From assembly GCF_000159955.1 (NCBI RefSeq), contig NZ_GG695985.1, positions 1-31,232 of the forward strand: a DNA stretch of 31,232 nucleotides, written 5' to 3'. Under the pieces are notes generated by a model. That model did no database searches. It had not been told where the DNA came from and was given only the letters and a program-made list of their open reading frames with translations. The position numbers were made by a program, and so were the translations under genes. This document shows, one piece after another, positions 17,882-24,243 of the stretch. This stretch comes from Paenibacillus sp. oral taxon 786 str. D14. GTDB taxonomy: Bacteria > Bacillota > Bacilli > Paenibacillales > Paenibacillaceae. The stretch's first letter is position 1; each line of letters starts with the position of its first letter.

Positions 17882-17920
17882 AGAAGCAGTTCACCGGCAA
17901 GTTCCGGAGGAGCTGCTTCT
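17882..17920 (+). terminator. Hairpin after pgi
   Basis: AGAAGCAG (17882-17889) pairs with CTGCTTCT (17913-17920), with an inner CCGG/CCGG. A T-run is lacking, so termination may be partial and the next gene, 27 bases further on, could receive readthrough. Confidence 0.45.
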
Positions 17921-17946
17921 TGGCACATTCATAAGGATGGTCTCAT

Positions 17947-18579
17947 ATGCTAGAAAAGTACAAGACGGTCAGGCAATCCGGAGAAAAGGAAATCGTCATC
18001 AAGAAATCAAGGTTTATCGGGCACGTGAAGCCGGTGGAAACCGAAGCTGAGGCGCTCCAGTTTATCGAGGAAATCAAGAAGAAGCATTGGAACGCTACGC
18101 ACAACTGTTCCGCTTATATGATCGGGGAACGGGACGAAATCCAGAAGCAATCAGACGACGGAGAGCCAAGCGGTACGGCCGGGAAGCCGATTTTGGAGGT
18201 GATCAAAAATCAGGGCCTCAAGAACGTGGCAATCGTCGTAACCCGGTATTTTGGCGGGATTATGCTGGGGGCGGGCGGCCTCATCCGTGCGTACACTGAC
18301 GGAGCTGTCGCAGCGCTCGAAGCAGGAGAAGTGATCACCCGCGTATTGCATCAAGAAGTGTTTGTTGAACTGGATTACACCTGGCTGGGCAAAGTGGAAA
18401 ATGAACTGCGGAACCGTGGCATCCGTAAGGGAGAGACGGTGTTTGCGGATAAGGTGACATTATGCTGTCTGCCGCTTCATCCGGAGGCAAGCGCCTTCAT
18501 GGATTGGATGACCGATTTGACAGGGGGTCAGGCCGTGATGACGGAAGGTGACAAGGTTTATTTTATTGAAGGGGAATAA
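17947..18579 (+). CDS. yvyE: YigZ/YvyE family (IMPACT, UPF0029) protein
   Basis: A 210-residue protein of the YigZ/IMPACT family, related to eukaryotic IMPACT, a regulator of translation stress signalling. The N-terminal UPF0029 domain shows KKSRFIGHVKPVETE, HWNATHNCSAYMIG, SDDGEPSGTAGKPILE and VVTRYFGGIMLGAGGLIRAY, which are the family signatures. A smaller DUF1949-type ferredoxin-like domain follows from about residue 135. The length is normal. The biochemical function in bacteria is unclear. AAGGATGG lies six bases before the ATG. The gene is followed after five bases by a TetR regulator, so the pair probably forms one transcript. Confidence 0.92.
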   Translation: MLEKYKTVRQSGEKEIVIKKSRFIGHVKPVETEAEALQFIEEIKKKHWNATHNCSAYMIGERDEIQKQSDDGEPSGTAGKPILEVIKNQGLKNVAIVVTRYFGGIMLGAGGLIRAYTDGAVAALEAGEVITRVLHQEVFVELDYTWLGKVENELRNRGIRKGETVFADKVTLCCLPLHPEASAFMDWMTDLTGGQAVMTEGDKVYFIEGE

Positions 18580-18584
18580 GGCCT

Positions 18585-19181
18585 ATGGCAAGAAGAGCAG
18601 TTGATCAGGAGTTGTCGAGAGAAAGAATTATGGAAGCGGCCCGTCATTTGTTCATTACCAAAGGGTACCGCGGAATATCCATGAGGAGCATCGGTCAGCA
18701 TTTGGGATACAGCCACGGCTCGCTATATTATCACTTCAAGGAAAAGGCCGAATTGTTTTACGCCATCGTGGTAAAAGATTTCGAGTCGCTTACCCACCTG
18801 TGCGAGCAAGTGACAAAACGACCGCCAGCCGACGGCCTCACCAAAGCGGAACAGCTGATGCTGGAGTTTATCAAATTCGGCTTGGAGCATCCGCACCAAT
18901 ACGAAATCATGTTTATGCTCAGGGATGAGGAGATCCTAGCATACTGTCGCAACGAACAAGCTAAATGTTTTAATATGTTCGAGTCGCTCATTCGCAGTTT
19001 TCTGCAGGAAGAGAAGCATCCGCTGGAGAAGCATCCGTCTCTTCCGCTCAGTATGTTTTTGGGTATGCATGGATTTATCTCTTACTACATCCAAGATCGG
19101 CTGACCTTTGAAGAGATTAAGCCGGCTGCTGTCGCCCACGTAAAGTTGTTAAGCCACAGCGTTTACCGTATAACGTCATAA
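18585..19181 (+). CDS. TetR/AcrR family transcriptional regulator
   Basis: A 198-residue one-domain-plus-ligand-domain repressor. The N-terminal helix-turn-helix lies at about 10-56: SRERIMEAARHLFITKGYRG, SMRSIGQHLGYSHGSLYYHF and KEKAELF. The C-terminal domain is the variable ligand-binding and dimer part and gives no clue to the effector. The start is five bases after the yvyE stop, with AAGGGGA nine bases upstream, so the two genes are likely cotranscribed. No palindrome recognisable as its operator was seen near either gene, and the target is unknown. Confidence 0.92.
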   Translation: MARRAVDQELSRERIMEAARHLFITKGYRGISMRSIGQHLGYSHGSLYYHFKEKAELFYAIVVKDFESLTHLCEQVTKRPPADGLTKAEQLMLEFIKFGLEHPHQYEIMFMLRDEEILAYCRNEQAKCFNMFESLIRSFLQEEKHPLEKHPSLPLSMFLGMHGFISYYIQDRLTFEEIKPAAVAHVKLLSHSVYRITS

Positions 19182-19255
19182 GGCGTTTTTGTTTTCACTT
19201 CGCACTTTATCCAATTACACCAGTATAGCATCAATACTTTATAACACTAATTGAC

Positions 19256-19301
19256 AAAACCGGCCATTCCGAGCTGAAGTTCATCGGGAAGTGCCGGTTT
19301 T
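19256..19301 (+). terminator. Terminator after yvyE-tetR
   Basis: AAAACCGGC (19256-19264) pairs with GCCGGTTTT (19293-19301), with weaker pairing inside the loop. Further T-rich sequence follows. It separates the tetR gene from the ABC ATPase gene. Confidence 0.75.
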
Positions 19302-19359
19302 CGTTTGGGTTTTGGCGAAAAAAAGCCGTACTCCCGCTTGGTTACTACTTTTTTTCAGA

Positions 19360-19388
19360 TTGACGGAATGCCTAGGGTTTGGTAATCT
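19360..19388 (+). promoter_or_regulatory. Predicted sigma-A promoter of ABC ATPase gene
   Basis: TTGACG (19360-19365) and TAATCT (19383-19388) are spaced by 17 bases. The -35 is strong and the -10 only fair. The leader would be about 120 bases. Confidence 0.5.
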
Positions 19389-19516
19389 ATTCTTAACATT
19401 AATCCAAGTAAATTTATCAGAATTCAACGAATGATTGAACGGATTCGGGCAGCATTGAGAGGAACGGCAGCAACTTGACTTGGGCTTTCGAAACTGGAAA
19501 GGATGTGGGGTTTGGC

Positions 19517-20581
19517 ATGCATGTAGAAGTGCGGAACTTAAATAAGCATTTTGGCAGCTTCCATGCCGTTCGAGATGTTAGTTTTGGCATCGAAAAGGGG
19601 CAATTAATCGGCTTGCTGGGGCCGAGCGGCGGCGGTAAAACGTCGATTCTTCGTATGCTCGCAGGTTTGGAGCAGCCGGATGAAGGGGAGATTCTGTTCC
19701 ATGGACAGCGGGTCAATGAATTAAAGCCGCAGGATCGCGGAATCGGCTTCGTATTCCAGAGTTATGCCCTCTTCAAGCATATGACCGTATTCGATAATAT
19801 TGCTTTTGGGTTGCAAGTGAAGAAAGTACCGAAGGCAGAAATACGGAAGCGGGTGATGGAGCTGGTTGAGCTGACCGGGCTGAGCGGATTCGAGCACCGC
19901 TACCCGCATCAGCTGTCCGGCGGGCAGCGACAGCGGGTCGCTTTTGCCCGGGCCTTGGCTCCGCAGCCGCAGCTCTTGCTGCTGGATGAGCCGTTTGCGG
20001 CGATCGACGCAAAGATCCGCCAGGAGCTGCGGTCGTGGCTGCGCGAGTTGATCGAGCAGGTGGGCATCACCTCCATCTTCGTCACCCATGACCAGGATGA
20101 AGCAATTGAGGTTGCCGATGAGATTATGATCATTAATCAAGGTCGGCTGGAGCAGAAAGGGACGCCATGGGATATTTATAAGGAGCCGCAGACCCCGTTT
20201 GTCGCCTCGTTTATCGGCCAATCGACGCTGGTGGAGCGCGCCGCCGATCTGAAGGGCTTCGAGGAAGAATGTGGAGGGCTGGCGACGAAAGCCTTGATCC
20301 GTCCGGAGTATATTGAAGTGGGCACTGAGCACGAGTTTACGCTGTTATCCGCAACCGCTCCAGGTGTGGTGAAGCATCTTCACTTCCGCGGCAGCGAATG
20401 GCTGGTGGAGGTCGAGGTCGGCGGACATACGCTGACGACCTTCCGCTCCCTGGAGAAGGAAACGTTGAAGGCAGGACAGGAAGTGCGCGTGCTGGTGCAC
20501 CGCGCTTATCTCTTTGACGACGAACGAAGCTGGATTCTTGAGAATCCGCTGAAGCGTGAACCGCTCAGCGTGATCATTTAA
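19517..20581 (+). CDS. CysA-like ABC transporter ATP-binding protein
   Basis: A 354-residue importer ATPase with all motifs: Walker A GPSGGGKT at about 36-43, Q-loop FVFQSYALF, signature LSGGQRQR, Walker B LLLLDEPFAAID and switch His in VTHD. The C-terminal 120 residues form a TOBE-type regulatory domain with ALIRPEYIEV. The stretches around FQSYALFKHMTVFDNIAFGL and the overall length most resemble sulfate/thiosulfate CysA rather than MsmX/UgpC sugar ATPases. The ATG at 19517 has AAGGATGTGGGG just upstream; an in-frame start at 19475 is less supported. No CysT/CysW permease or binding protein lies next to it, and the adjacent sugar permeases are convergent, so its partners are elsewhere or unknown. 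Confidence 0.85.
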   Translation: MHVEVRNLNKHFGSFHAVRDVSFGIEKGQLIGLLGPSGGGKTSILRMLAGLEQPDEGEILFHGQRVNELKPQDRGIGFVFQSYALFKHMTVFDNIAFGLQVKKVPKAEIRKRVMELVELTGLSGFEHRYPHQLSGGQRQRVAFARALAPQPQLLLLDEPFAAIDAKIRQELRSWLRELIEQVGITSIFVTHDQDEAIEVADEIMIINQGRLEQKGTPWDIYKEPQTPFVASFIGQSTLVERAADLKGFEEECGGLATKALIRPEYIEVGTEHEFTLLSATAPGVVKHLHFRGSEWLVEVEVGGHTLTTFRSLEKETLKAGQEVRVLVHRAYLFDDERSWILENPLKREPLSVII

Positions 20582-20583
20582 AT

Positions 20584-20638
20584 CTAAAGGGCTGTATCAA
20601 GGAAAGCGTAAACGGCTTTCCACGATACAGCCCTTTAG
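20584..20638. terminator. Bidirectional terminator between ATPase and sugar permease genes
   Basis: CTAAAGGGCTGTATC (20584-20598) pairs perfectly with GATACAGCCCTTTAG (20624-20638), and an inner GGAAAGC/GCTTTCC extends the hairpin. It lies between the convergent genes ending at 20581 and 20642 and can serve both. Confidence 0.85.
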
Positions 20639-20641
20639 TTG

Positions 20642-21472
20642 TTATTTCATACCGGAAATCGAATAGTTTTCGATAATATGTTTTTGGAAGATGATGAAGA
20701 TGATGATGATCGGAACAACCATAAATGCCGAGCCTGCCATCTGCAAGGCGTAGTCTCCGCCGTACTGGCCTTTAAGCAGCTGCAGGCCAACCGACAGGGT
20801 ATATAGACTCTCGTCGTTTGCAATGATCAGCGGCCACAGGAAGCTGTTCCAGCCCGCGATAAAGGTCAGGATGCCTTGTACCGCGAGGATCGACTTGGAG
20901 ATCGGCAAGGCGATCTGTACGAAGATACGGAATTCGCCGGCCCCGTCCAGACGGGTGGCTTCCAACAACTCGTCGGGAATCGTCGACATGAATTGGCGGA
21001 ACAAGAAAATGCCGAAGGCCCCTACTAAGCCTGGAAGTACAATCCCAATCATCGTGTTGGTTAGGCCCATCATGTTCAGGATCAGATAGACCGGAATCAT
21101 CGTGACCTGCCCGGGAATCATCATGGTGGCCAAAACGAGATAGAACAGACCATCCCGTCCCTTAAACTTGTACTTCGCGAAAGCAAAGCCGGCCAGGGCG
21201 TTCAGGAACAGACCCAGGAAGGAAAAGACAACGATGATCAACGTATTTCGCAAATAAACGCCAAACCGCATATTCTCAAACAGTTCTTGGAAGTTCTCCA
21301 GGGTGAACTGGTGGGGCCACAGGGTCGGCGGGATCTGCGCCACTTCGCTTTCCGGTTTAAACGACGACAGGATCATCCAGACGAATGGCAGCAGCATCAG
21401 CAGGCCCATCACGCCGAGCAGAATTCCGACCAGCCATTGCAGCGCTTTATCGCCCGAGGTTCTGGTTTGCAT
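20642..21472 (-). CDS. Carbohydrate ABC permease, MalG type (putative 1,2-beta-oligoglucan importer)
   Basis: A 276-residue six-helix permease of the CUT1 (MalG/AraQ) family. The EAA loop that docks on the ATPase is clear: ELLEATRLDGAGEFRIFVQIALP. The N-terminus begins with a short cytoplasmic lead and a strong first helix at about 12-34; the C-terminus ends KHIIENYSISGMK, typical of the family. It is the last gene of a three-gene minus-strand operon (binding protein, MalF type, MalG type). GGGAGGTG lies upstream of the start. The cargo is inferred from the divergent GH94 and GH3 genes. No sugar-type ATPase is encoded nearby, so a shared MsmX-like ATPase is expected. Confidence 0.92.
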   Translation of the reverse strand: MQTRTSGDKALQWLVGILLGVMGLLMLLPFVWMILSSFKPESEVAQIPPTLWPHQFTLENFQELFENMRFGVYLRNTLIIVVFSFLGLFLNALAGFAFAKYKFKGRDGLFYLVLATMMIPGQVTMIPVYLILNMMGLTNTMIGIVLPGLVGAFGIFLFRQFMSTIPDELLEATRLDGAGEFRIFVQIALPISKSILAVQGILTFIAGWNSFLWPLIIANDESLYTLSVGLQLLKGQYGGDYALQMAGSAFMVVPIIIIFIIFQKHIIENYSISGMK

Positions 21473-21496
21473 GTGTGTACACCTCCCGGGATGACA

Positions 21497-22384
21497 TCAG
21501 ACATCCGCTTCCTTGTTTTGAAATTTGAATTGAATCAGCGTGATCAGGATAATCGCGAAGAACAGAATAAAGGAGCCTGCCGCAGCATATCCAAATTTGC
21601 TGAATTGAAAGCCGTTGTTATAAATAAACAAAGCTACGGAGATCGTGCCATCCAGCGGACCGCCTTTGGTCATGACAAAAGGTTCCTCGAAGAACTGCAG
21701 CCAACCAATCATCGTGGTGATGGACACAAAGAAGATGGCGAAGCGCAGCAGCGGAATCGTAATCGACCAGGTCTGCCGCCAGTTGCTGGCCCCGTCGATT
21801 TGCGCCGCTTCATAATACGTTTTCGAGATACCTTTGATCGCAGCGATGAAAATAATCATATTTAAGCCAATTGCCCGCCATACGGCCAGGATAATCAGCG
21901 AGATTTTCGCCATGACTGGATCTTGCAGCCAAGGGACAGACCCCAACCCCAGCGAATTCAAAATATAGTTAAGCAGCCCCAGCGACGGGTTGTACAGGTA
22001 GCTCCATACGACGGCTACCGCCACGACGTTGGTGACCGACGGCATATAGAAGATGACCCGAAACGCTTTGAAAATACGGGCCTTACCGAAATTGATCAGC
22101 AAGGCGATCATCAGGGAAATGATGATAACGAGCGGTACGCCGATAATAACGTAAAATAGCGTGTTCAAGATGGACTTTCGAAACGAAGGGTCCAGCAGCA
22201 CTTCCTTATAATTATCGAAACCAACAAAGCTGATGTTGGAGAGGTCAGCCAGCCCGGCTAAATCCATATCGGTGAAGCTGATCACCAGTGCAATGGCGAT
22301 CGGAAGCAGCGAAAAGAGCGCCAGCAAAATCAAGGTCGGCGCAATGAACAGGTAAGGTGCATTTTTCTGCGATAAGCCTTTCAT
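21497..22384 (-). CDS. Carbohydrate ABC permease, MalF type (putative 1,2-beta-oligoglucan importer)
   Basis: A 295-residue permease of the CUT1 (MalF/UgpA) family, forming the membrane channel with the MalG-type protein encoded 24 bases downstream. Family stretches are YLFIAPTLILLALFSLLP at the first helix, the SFTDMDL loop, FVGFDNYKEVL, VWRAIGLNMIIFIAAIKGI and the EAA motif YYEAAQIDGASNWRQTWSITIPLL. AAAGGAAG upstream of the ATG serves as ribosome binding site. It lies between the binding-protein gene and the MalG gene in the usual order for such importers. Confidence 0.93.
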   Translation of the reverse strand: MKGLSQKNAPYLFIAPTLILLALFSLLPIAIALVISFTDMDLAGLADLSNISFVGFDNYKEVLLDPSFRKSILNTLFYVIIGVPLVIIISLMIALLINFGKARIFKAFRVIFYMPSVTNVVAVAVVWSYLYNPSLGLLNYILNSLGLGSVPWLQDPVMAKISLIILAVWRAIGLNMIIFIAAIKGISKTYYEAAQIDGASNWRQTWSITIPLLRFAIFFVSITTMIGWLQFFEEPFVMTKGGPLDGTISVALFIYNNGFQFSKFGYAAAGSFILFFAIILITLIQFKFQNKEADV

Positions 22385-22434
22385 CTCGGATCACTTCCTT
22401 TATTCAGCGCGTCTAAGCTAACTTCACCACCTCT

Positions 22435-22465
22435 GCCCGCCGGGAAGACCAAGCTCCCGGCAGGC
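22435..22465 (-). promoter_or_regulatory. Intercistronic hairpin downstream of binding-protein gene
   Basis: GCCCGCCGGGA (22435-22445) faces TCCCGGCAGGC (22455-22465) around a 9-base loop; in the minus-strand RNA the single mismatch becomes a U-G pair, giving an 11-pair stem about 26 bases after the binding-protein stop. There is no T-run. Hairpins at this place in importer operons often protect the upstream message so that binding protein is made in excess over permease; that role is inferred. Confidence 0.6.
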
Positions 22466-22491
22466 TATAGGCGGTTGGGTAAAGCTTTCGC

Positions 22492-23769
22492 TTACTTACT
22501 GAGGATTTTCTCAGCTTCGGCGTTGAAGGCATCCATTTCTTTTTGGACATCCGCACCGCCGCGAACGATACGTTCAAAGCTCTTCAGATAAGTTTGAGCA
22601 ATTTGCTCCCAAGTGGTGAGCAACGGCATCGGCTCGGAATGCTCCAGCTGCTCTTGCAACGCTTGATAGTTTGGATCGTCTTTGAGGGACGGATCTTCCC
22701 AAGCCTTCAAGTTAGTTGGCAGCGATTTGGTGAGCTGCATCCATTTGATTTGTGTTTCCGGCTTGCTCATGTATTGAATGAATTTCAAAGCTTCGTCTTG
22801 ATGTTTCGTGTATTGGAATACCGATAGATCGGAGCCTCCCAGCGCGGAAATGTTGTTCTTCTTCGCTGGCAGCGGAGCGACCGCCCATTTGCCTTCCAGA
22901 TCCGGAGCTTGCGTCTTGATCGAGTTAATCATCCAAGGGCCGCTGATGAACATCGGAACAACGCCCTCGCCGCTAAGCCCTTGTACCGGGTCCAATCCGA
23001 GGTCAATCGGCGCGGATCCGTCCTTAAAGAATCCGTTCAGATATTCCACAGCTTCAACGAACTCCGGCTGGTTAAACAGCGGCTTGTTCTGTTCGTCGAG
23101 CAGCTTGGAGCCGTTCTGGCGGGCGAACATAAACGCCAGCGATTGCTCGTTCATATCGATGCTGATCCCGTATTTCCCTTTGCCGCGGTCAGCCAGCTTC
23201 TTCGCTGCATCGCGAAGTTCATCCCATGTTTTTGGCGGTTGGTCATAGCCCACTTCCTTCAACAGGTCAGTCCGGTAGAAGAGGACGCGGGTTTCGGTAT
23301 ACCACGGAATCCCCACGATTTTACCGTCATATTTGGTCGTGTTTACGGCACCCGAATAAAATTGATCCTCTTTAAACTCCGGATACTTGTCCACCACCGA
23401 AGTCAGATCCATCAGCGCGCCGGCATTCGCAAACTCCGGAATCCAGGTTGTCCCCATTTGGATGACGTCCGGACCTTTCTTCGAAGCGACTGCGGTCAGC
23501 AGCTTGTCATGTGCATTGGACCAAGGCAGGGCTTGGACATCCACCTTGATGTTTGGGTTCTCCTTCATGAAGTCGTCGGCGATTTGCGGTAGCGATTTGG
23601 CTTCATCGCCCATCGCCCATACGCTGATTTGCACTTGTTTGTCGCCGCCGTTTGCGGTCCCATTCCCGCTGCCGCCATCCGCCGCGTTATCTTTCGAACC
23701 GCAGCCAGCAAGAAGGCTAGCGAGCACCAGTGAGCTGGCAATCAGGGTAGTTGCTGTTTTTTTCCACAT
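22492..23769 (-). CDS. Extracellular sugar-binding lipoprotein (putative 1,2-beta-oligoglucan-binding protein)
   Basis: A 425-residue solute-binding protein of the family that includes maltose-type CUT1 receptors. It has a lipoprotein signal peptide with lipobox LLAG-Cys23, then a Gly/Asn-rich linker and a mature domain beginning QISVWAMGDEAKSLPQIADDF. Other family features are MGTTWIPEFANAGALMDLT, IVGIPWYTETRVLFYRTDLL, PKTWDELRDAAKKL and FISGPWMINSI. It should capture oligosaccharide outside the cell and hand it to the two permeases. The ATG at 23769 has AAAGGA eight bases upstream. A much longer open frame extends to 24045 but would bury the signal peptide, so it is rejected. Position and partners match the sophorooligosaccharide-binding protein of the Listeria locus. 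Confidence 0.9.
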   Translation of the reverse strand: MWKKTATTLIASSLVLASLLAGCGSKDNAADGGSGNGTANGGDKQVQISVWAMGDEAKSLPQIADDFMKENPNIKVDVQALPWSNAHDKLLTAVASKKGPDVIQMGTTWIPEFANAGALMDLTSVVDKYPEFKEDQFYSGAVNTTKYDGKIVGIPWYTETRVLFYRTDLLKEVGYDQPPKTWDELRDAAKKLADRGKGKYGISIDMNEQSLAFMFARQNGSKLLDEQNKPLFNQPEFVEAVEYLNGFFKDGSAPIDLGLDPVQGLSGEGVVPMFISGPWMINSIKTQAPDLEGKWAVAPLPAKKNNISALGGSDLSVFQYTKHQDEALKFIQYMSKPETQIKWMQLTKSLPTNLKAWEDPSLKDDPNYQALQEQLEHSEPMPLLTTWEQIAQTYLKSFERIVRGGADVQKEMDAFNAEAEKILSK

Positions 23770-23851
23770 AAGGATCGTCCTTTCTGAAAATAATAGCTGT
23801 AAGTAATATGAGACATTATTTAGCGATTTTATGCAAAACAGATGAGCCGGC

Positions 23852-23881
23852 CTTGAGGACAGGCAACACCTCCTTCTCAAG
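23852..23881 (-). promoter_or_regulatory. Leader hairpin with an internal Shine-Dalgarno-like sequence
   Basis: In the minus-strand leader of the binding-protein gene, CTTGAG and CTCAAG pair around an 18-base loop containing a perfect AAGGAGGTG (complement of 23867-23875). No properly spaced ATG follows it. It may be chance, or may be part of a leader control structure. Confidence 0.3.
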
Positions 23882-23945
23882 CATAGAAATGGGTCCCCTT
23901 GTTTGTACCAAAGATGATGCCGCAGAACAGCGACAATAGACAGGT

Positions 23946-23955
23946 GAAACGTTTC
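23946..23955. promoter_or_regulatory. Operator O1 (GAAACGTTTC)
   Basis: This is the first of four identical 10-base palindromes in the divergent control region. It lies about 55-65 bases inside the predicted binding-protein transcript. The core fits operators of LacI-family repressors, and the locus encodes one. Confidence 0.75.
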
Positions 23956-24001
23956 GATTAAGAAAAATATGAACCTAGTTCCCGGAAAATCAGAACCAAG
24001 T

Positions 24002-24011
24002 GAAACGTTTC
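24002..24011. promoter_or_regulatory. Operator O2 (GAAACGTTTC)
   Basis: Identical palindrome within the same 12-base context as O1 (TGAAACGTTTCG). It sits at the predicted start of transcription of the leftward promoter, where bound repressor would block the polymerase. Confidence 0.85.
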
Positions 24012-24016
24012 GATTC

Positions 24017-24045
24017 ATTATAAAACAGATTGTAATCGTATTCAA
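24017..24045 (-). promoter_or_regulatory. Leftward sigma-A promoter for the importer operon
   Basis: Read on the minus strand, TTGAAT (24045-24040) and TATAAT (24022-24017) are spaced by 17 bases. Transcription should begin near 24010, inside operator O2, giving a leader of about 240 bases before the binding-protein gene. Confidence 0.8.
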
Positions 24046-24098
24046 TATCTTTTTTTCGGATCATAACCCGGAGCTAATTTTGTTAAAACGACTTTATT

Positions 24099-24108
24099 GA
24101 AACGTTTC
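24099..24108. promoter_or_regulatory. Operator O3 (GAAACGTTTC)
   Basis: Identical palindrome lying between the two divergent promoters and upstream of both. It could help looping or joint binding by a LacI-type tetramer or dimer pair. Confidence 0.7.
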
Positions 24109-24138
24109 TACAAATTTTGAAATCGCATTCCATGAAAA

Positions 24139-24167
24139 TTGACGGATTTTTTGATTCGATATATAAT
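24139..24167 (+). promoter_or_regulatory. Rightward sigma-A promoter for GH3-GH94 operon
   Basis: TTGACG (24139-24144), a 17-base spacer and TATAAT (24162-24167) form a near-consensus promoter. Transcription should begin near 24174, about 12 bases before operator O4 and 70 bases before the GH3 start. Confidence 0.88.
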
Positions 24168-24185
24168 CCAACTATTCAAATAATC

Positions 24186-24195
24186 GAAACGTTTC
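24186..24195. promoter_or_regulatory. Operator O4 (GAAACGTTTC)
   Basis: Identical palindrome just downstream of the predicted rightward start point, a classic position for repression. Its wider flanks (TCGAAACGTTTCAC) do not fit the 14-base CcpA cre consensus, which favours a dedicated LacI-family repressor. Confidence 0.85.
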
Positions 24196-24243
24196 ACCAT
24201 CATGCTATAACAATCATCTTACATCGAAAAAGGTGGGGAACCC

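Larger units (their letters stand above)
19182..19516. other. Intergenic region tetR to ABC ATPase
   Basis: This 335-base gap holds the terminator at 19256-19301 and the promoter at 19360-19388. The rest is AT-rich, with no supported small gene and no operator-like palindrome that I can see. Confidence 0.6.

Noticed and set aside
23770..24045. Open frame extending the binding-protein gene upstream by 92 residues
   Set aside because: It has no signal for a start, contains the promoter and operators, and would bury the lipoprotein signal peptide that starts at 23769.
23946..24195. CcpA cre sites as the explanation for the four palindromes
   Set aside because: The AANCGNT core is compatible, but the outer positions of the 14-base cre consensus do not match at the sites compared. 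The exact repetition with a local lacI gene favours a dedicated repressor, although CcpA cannot be fully excluded.
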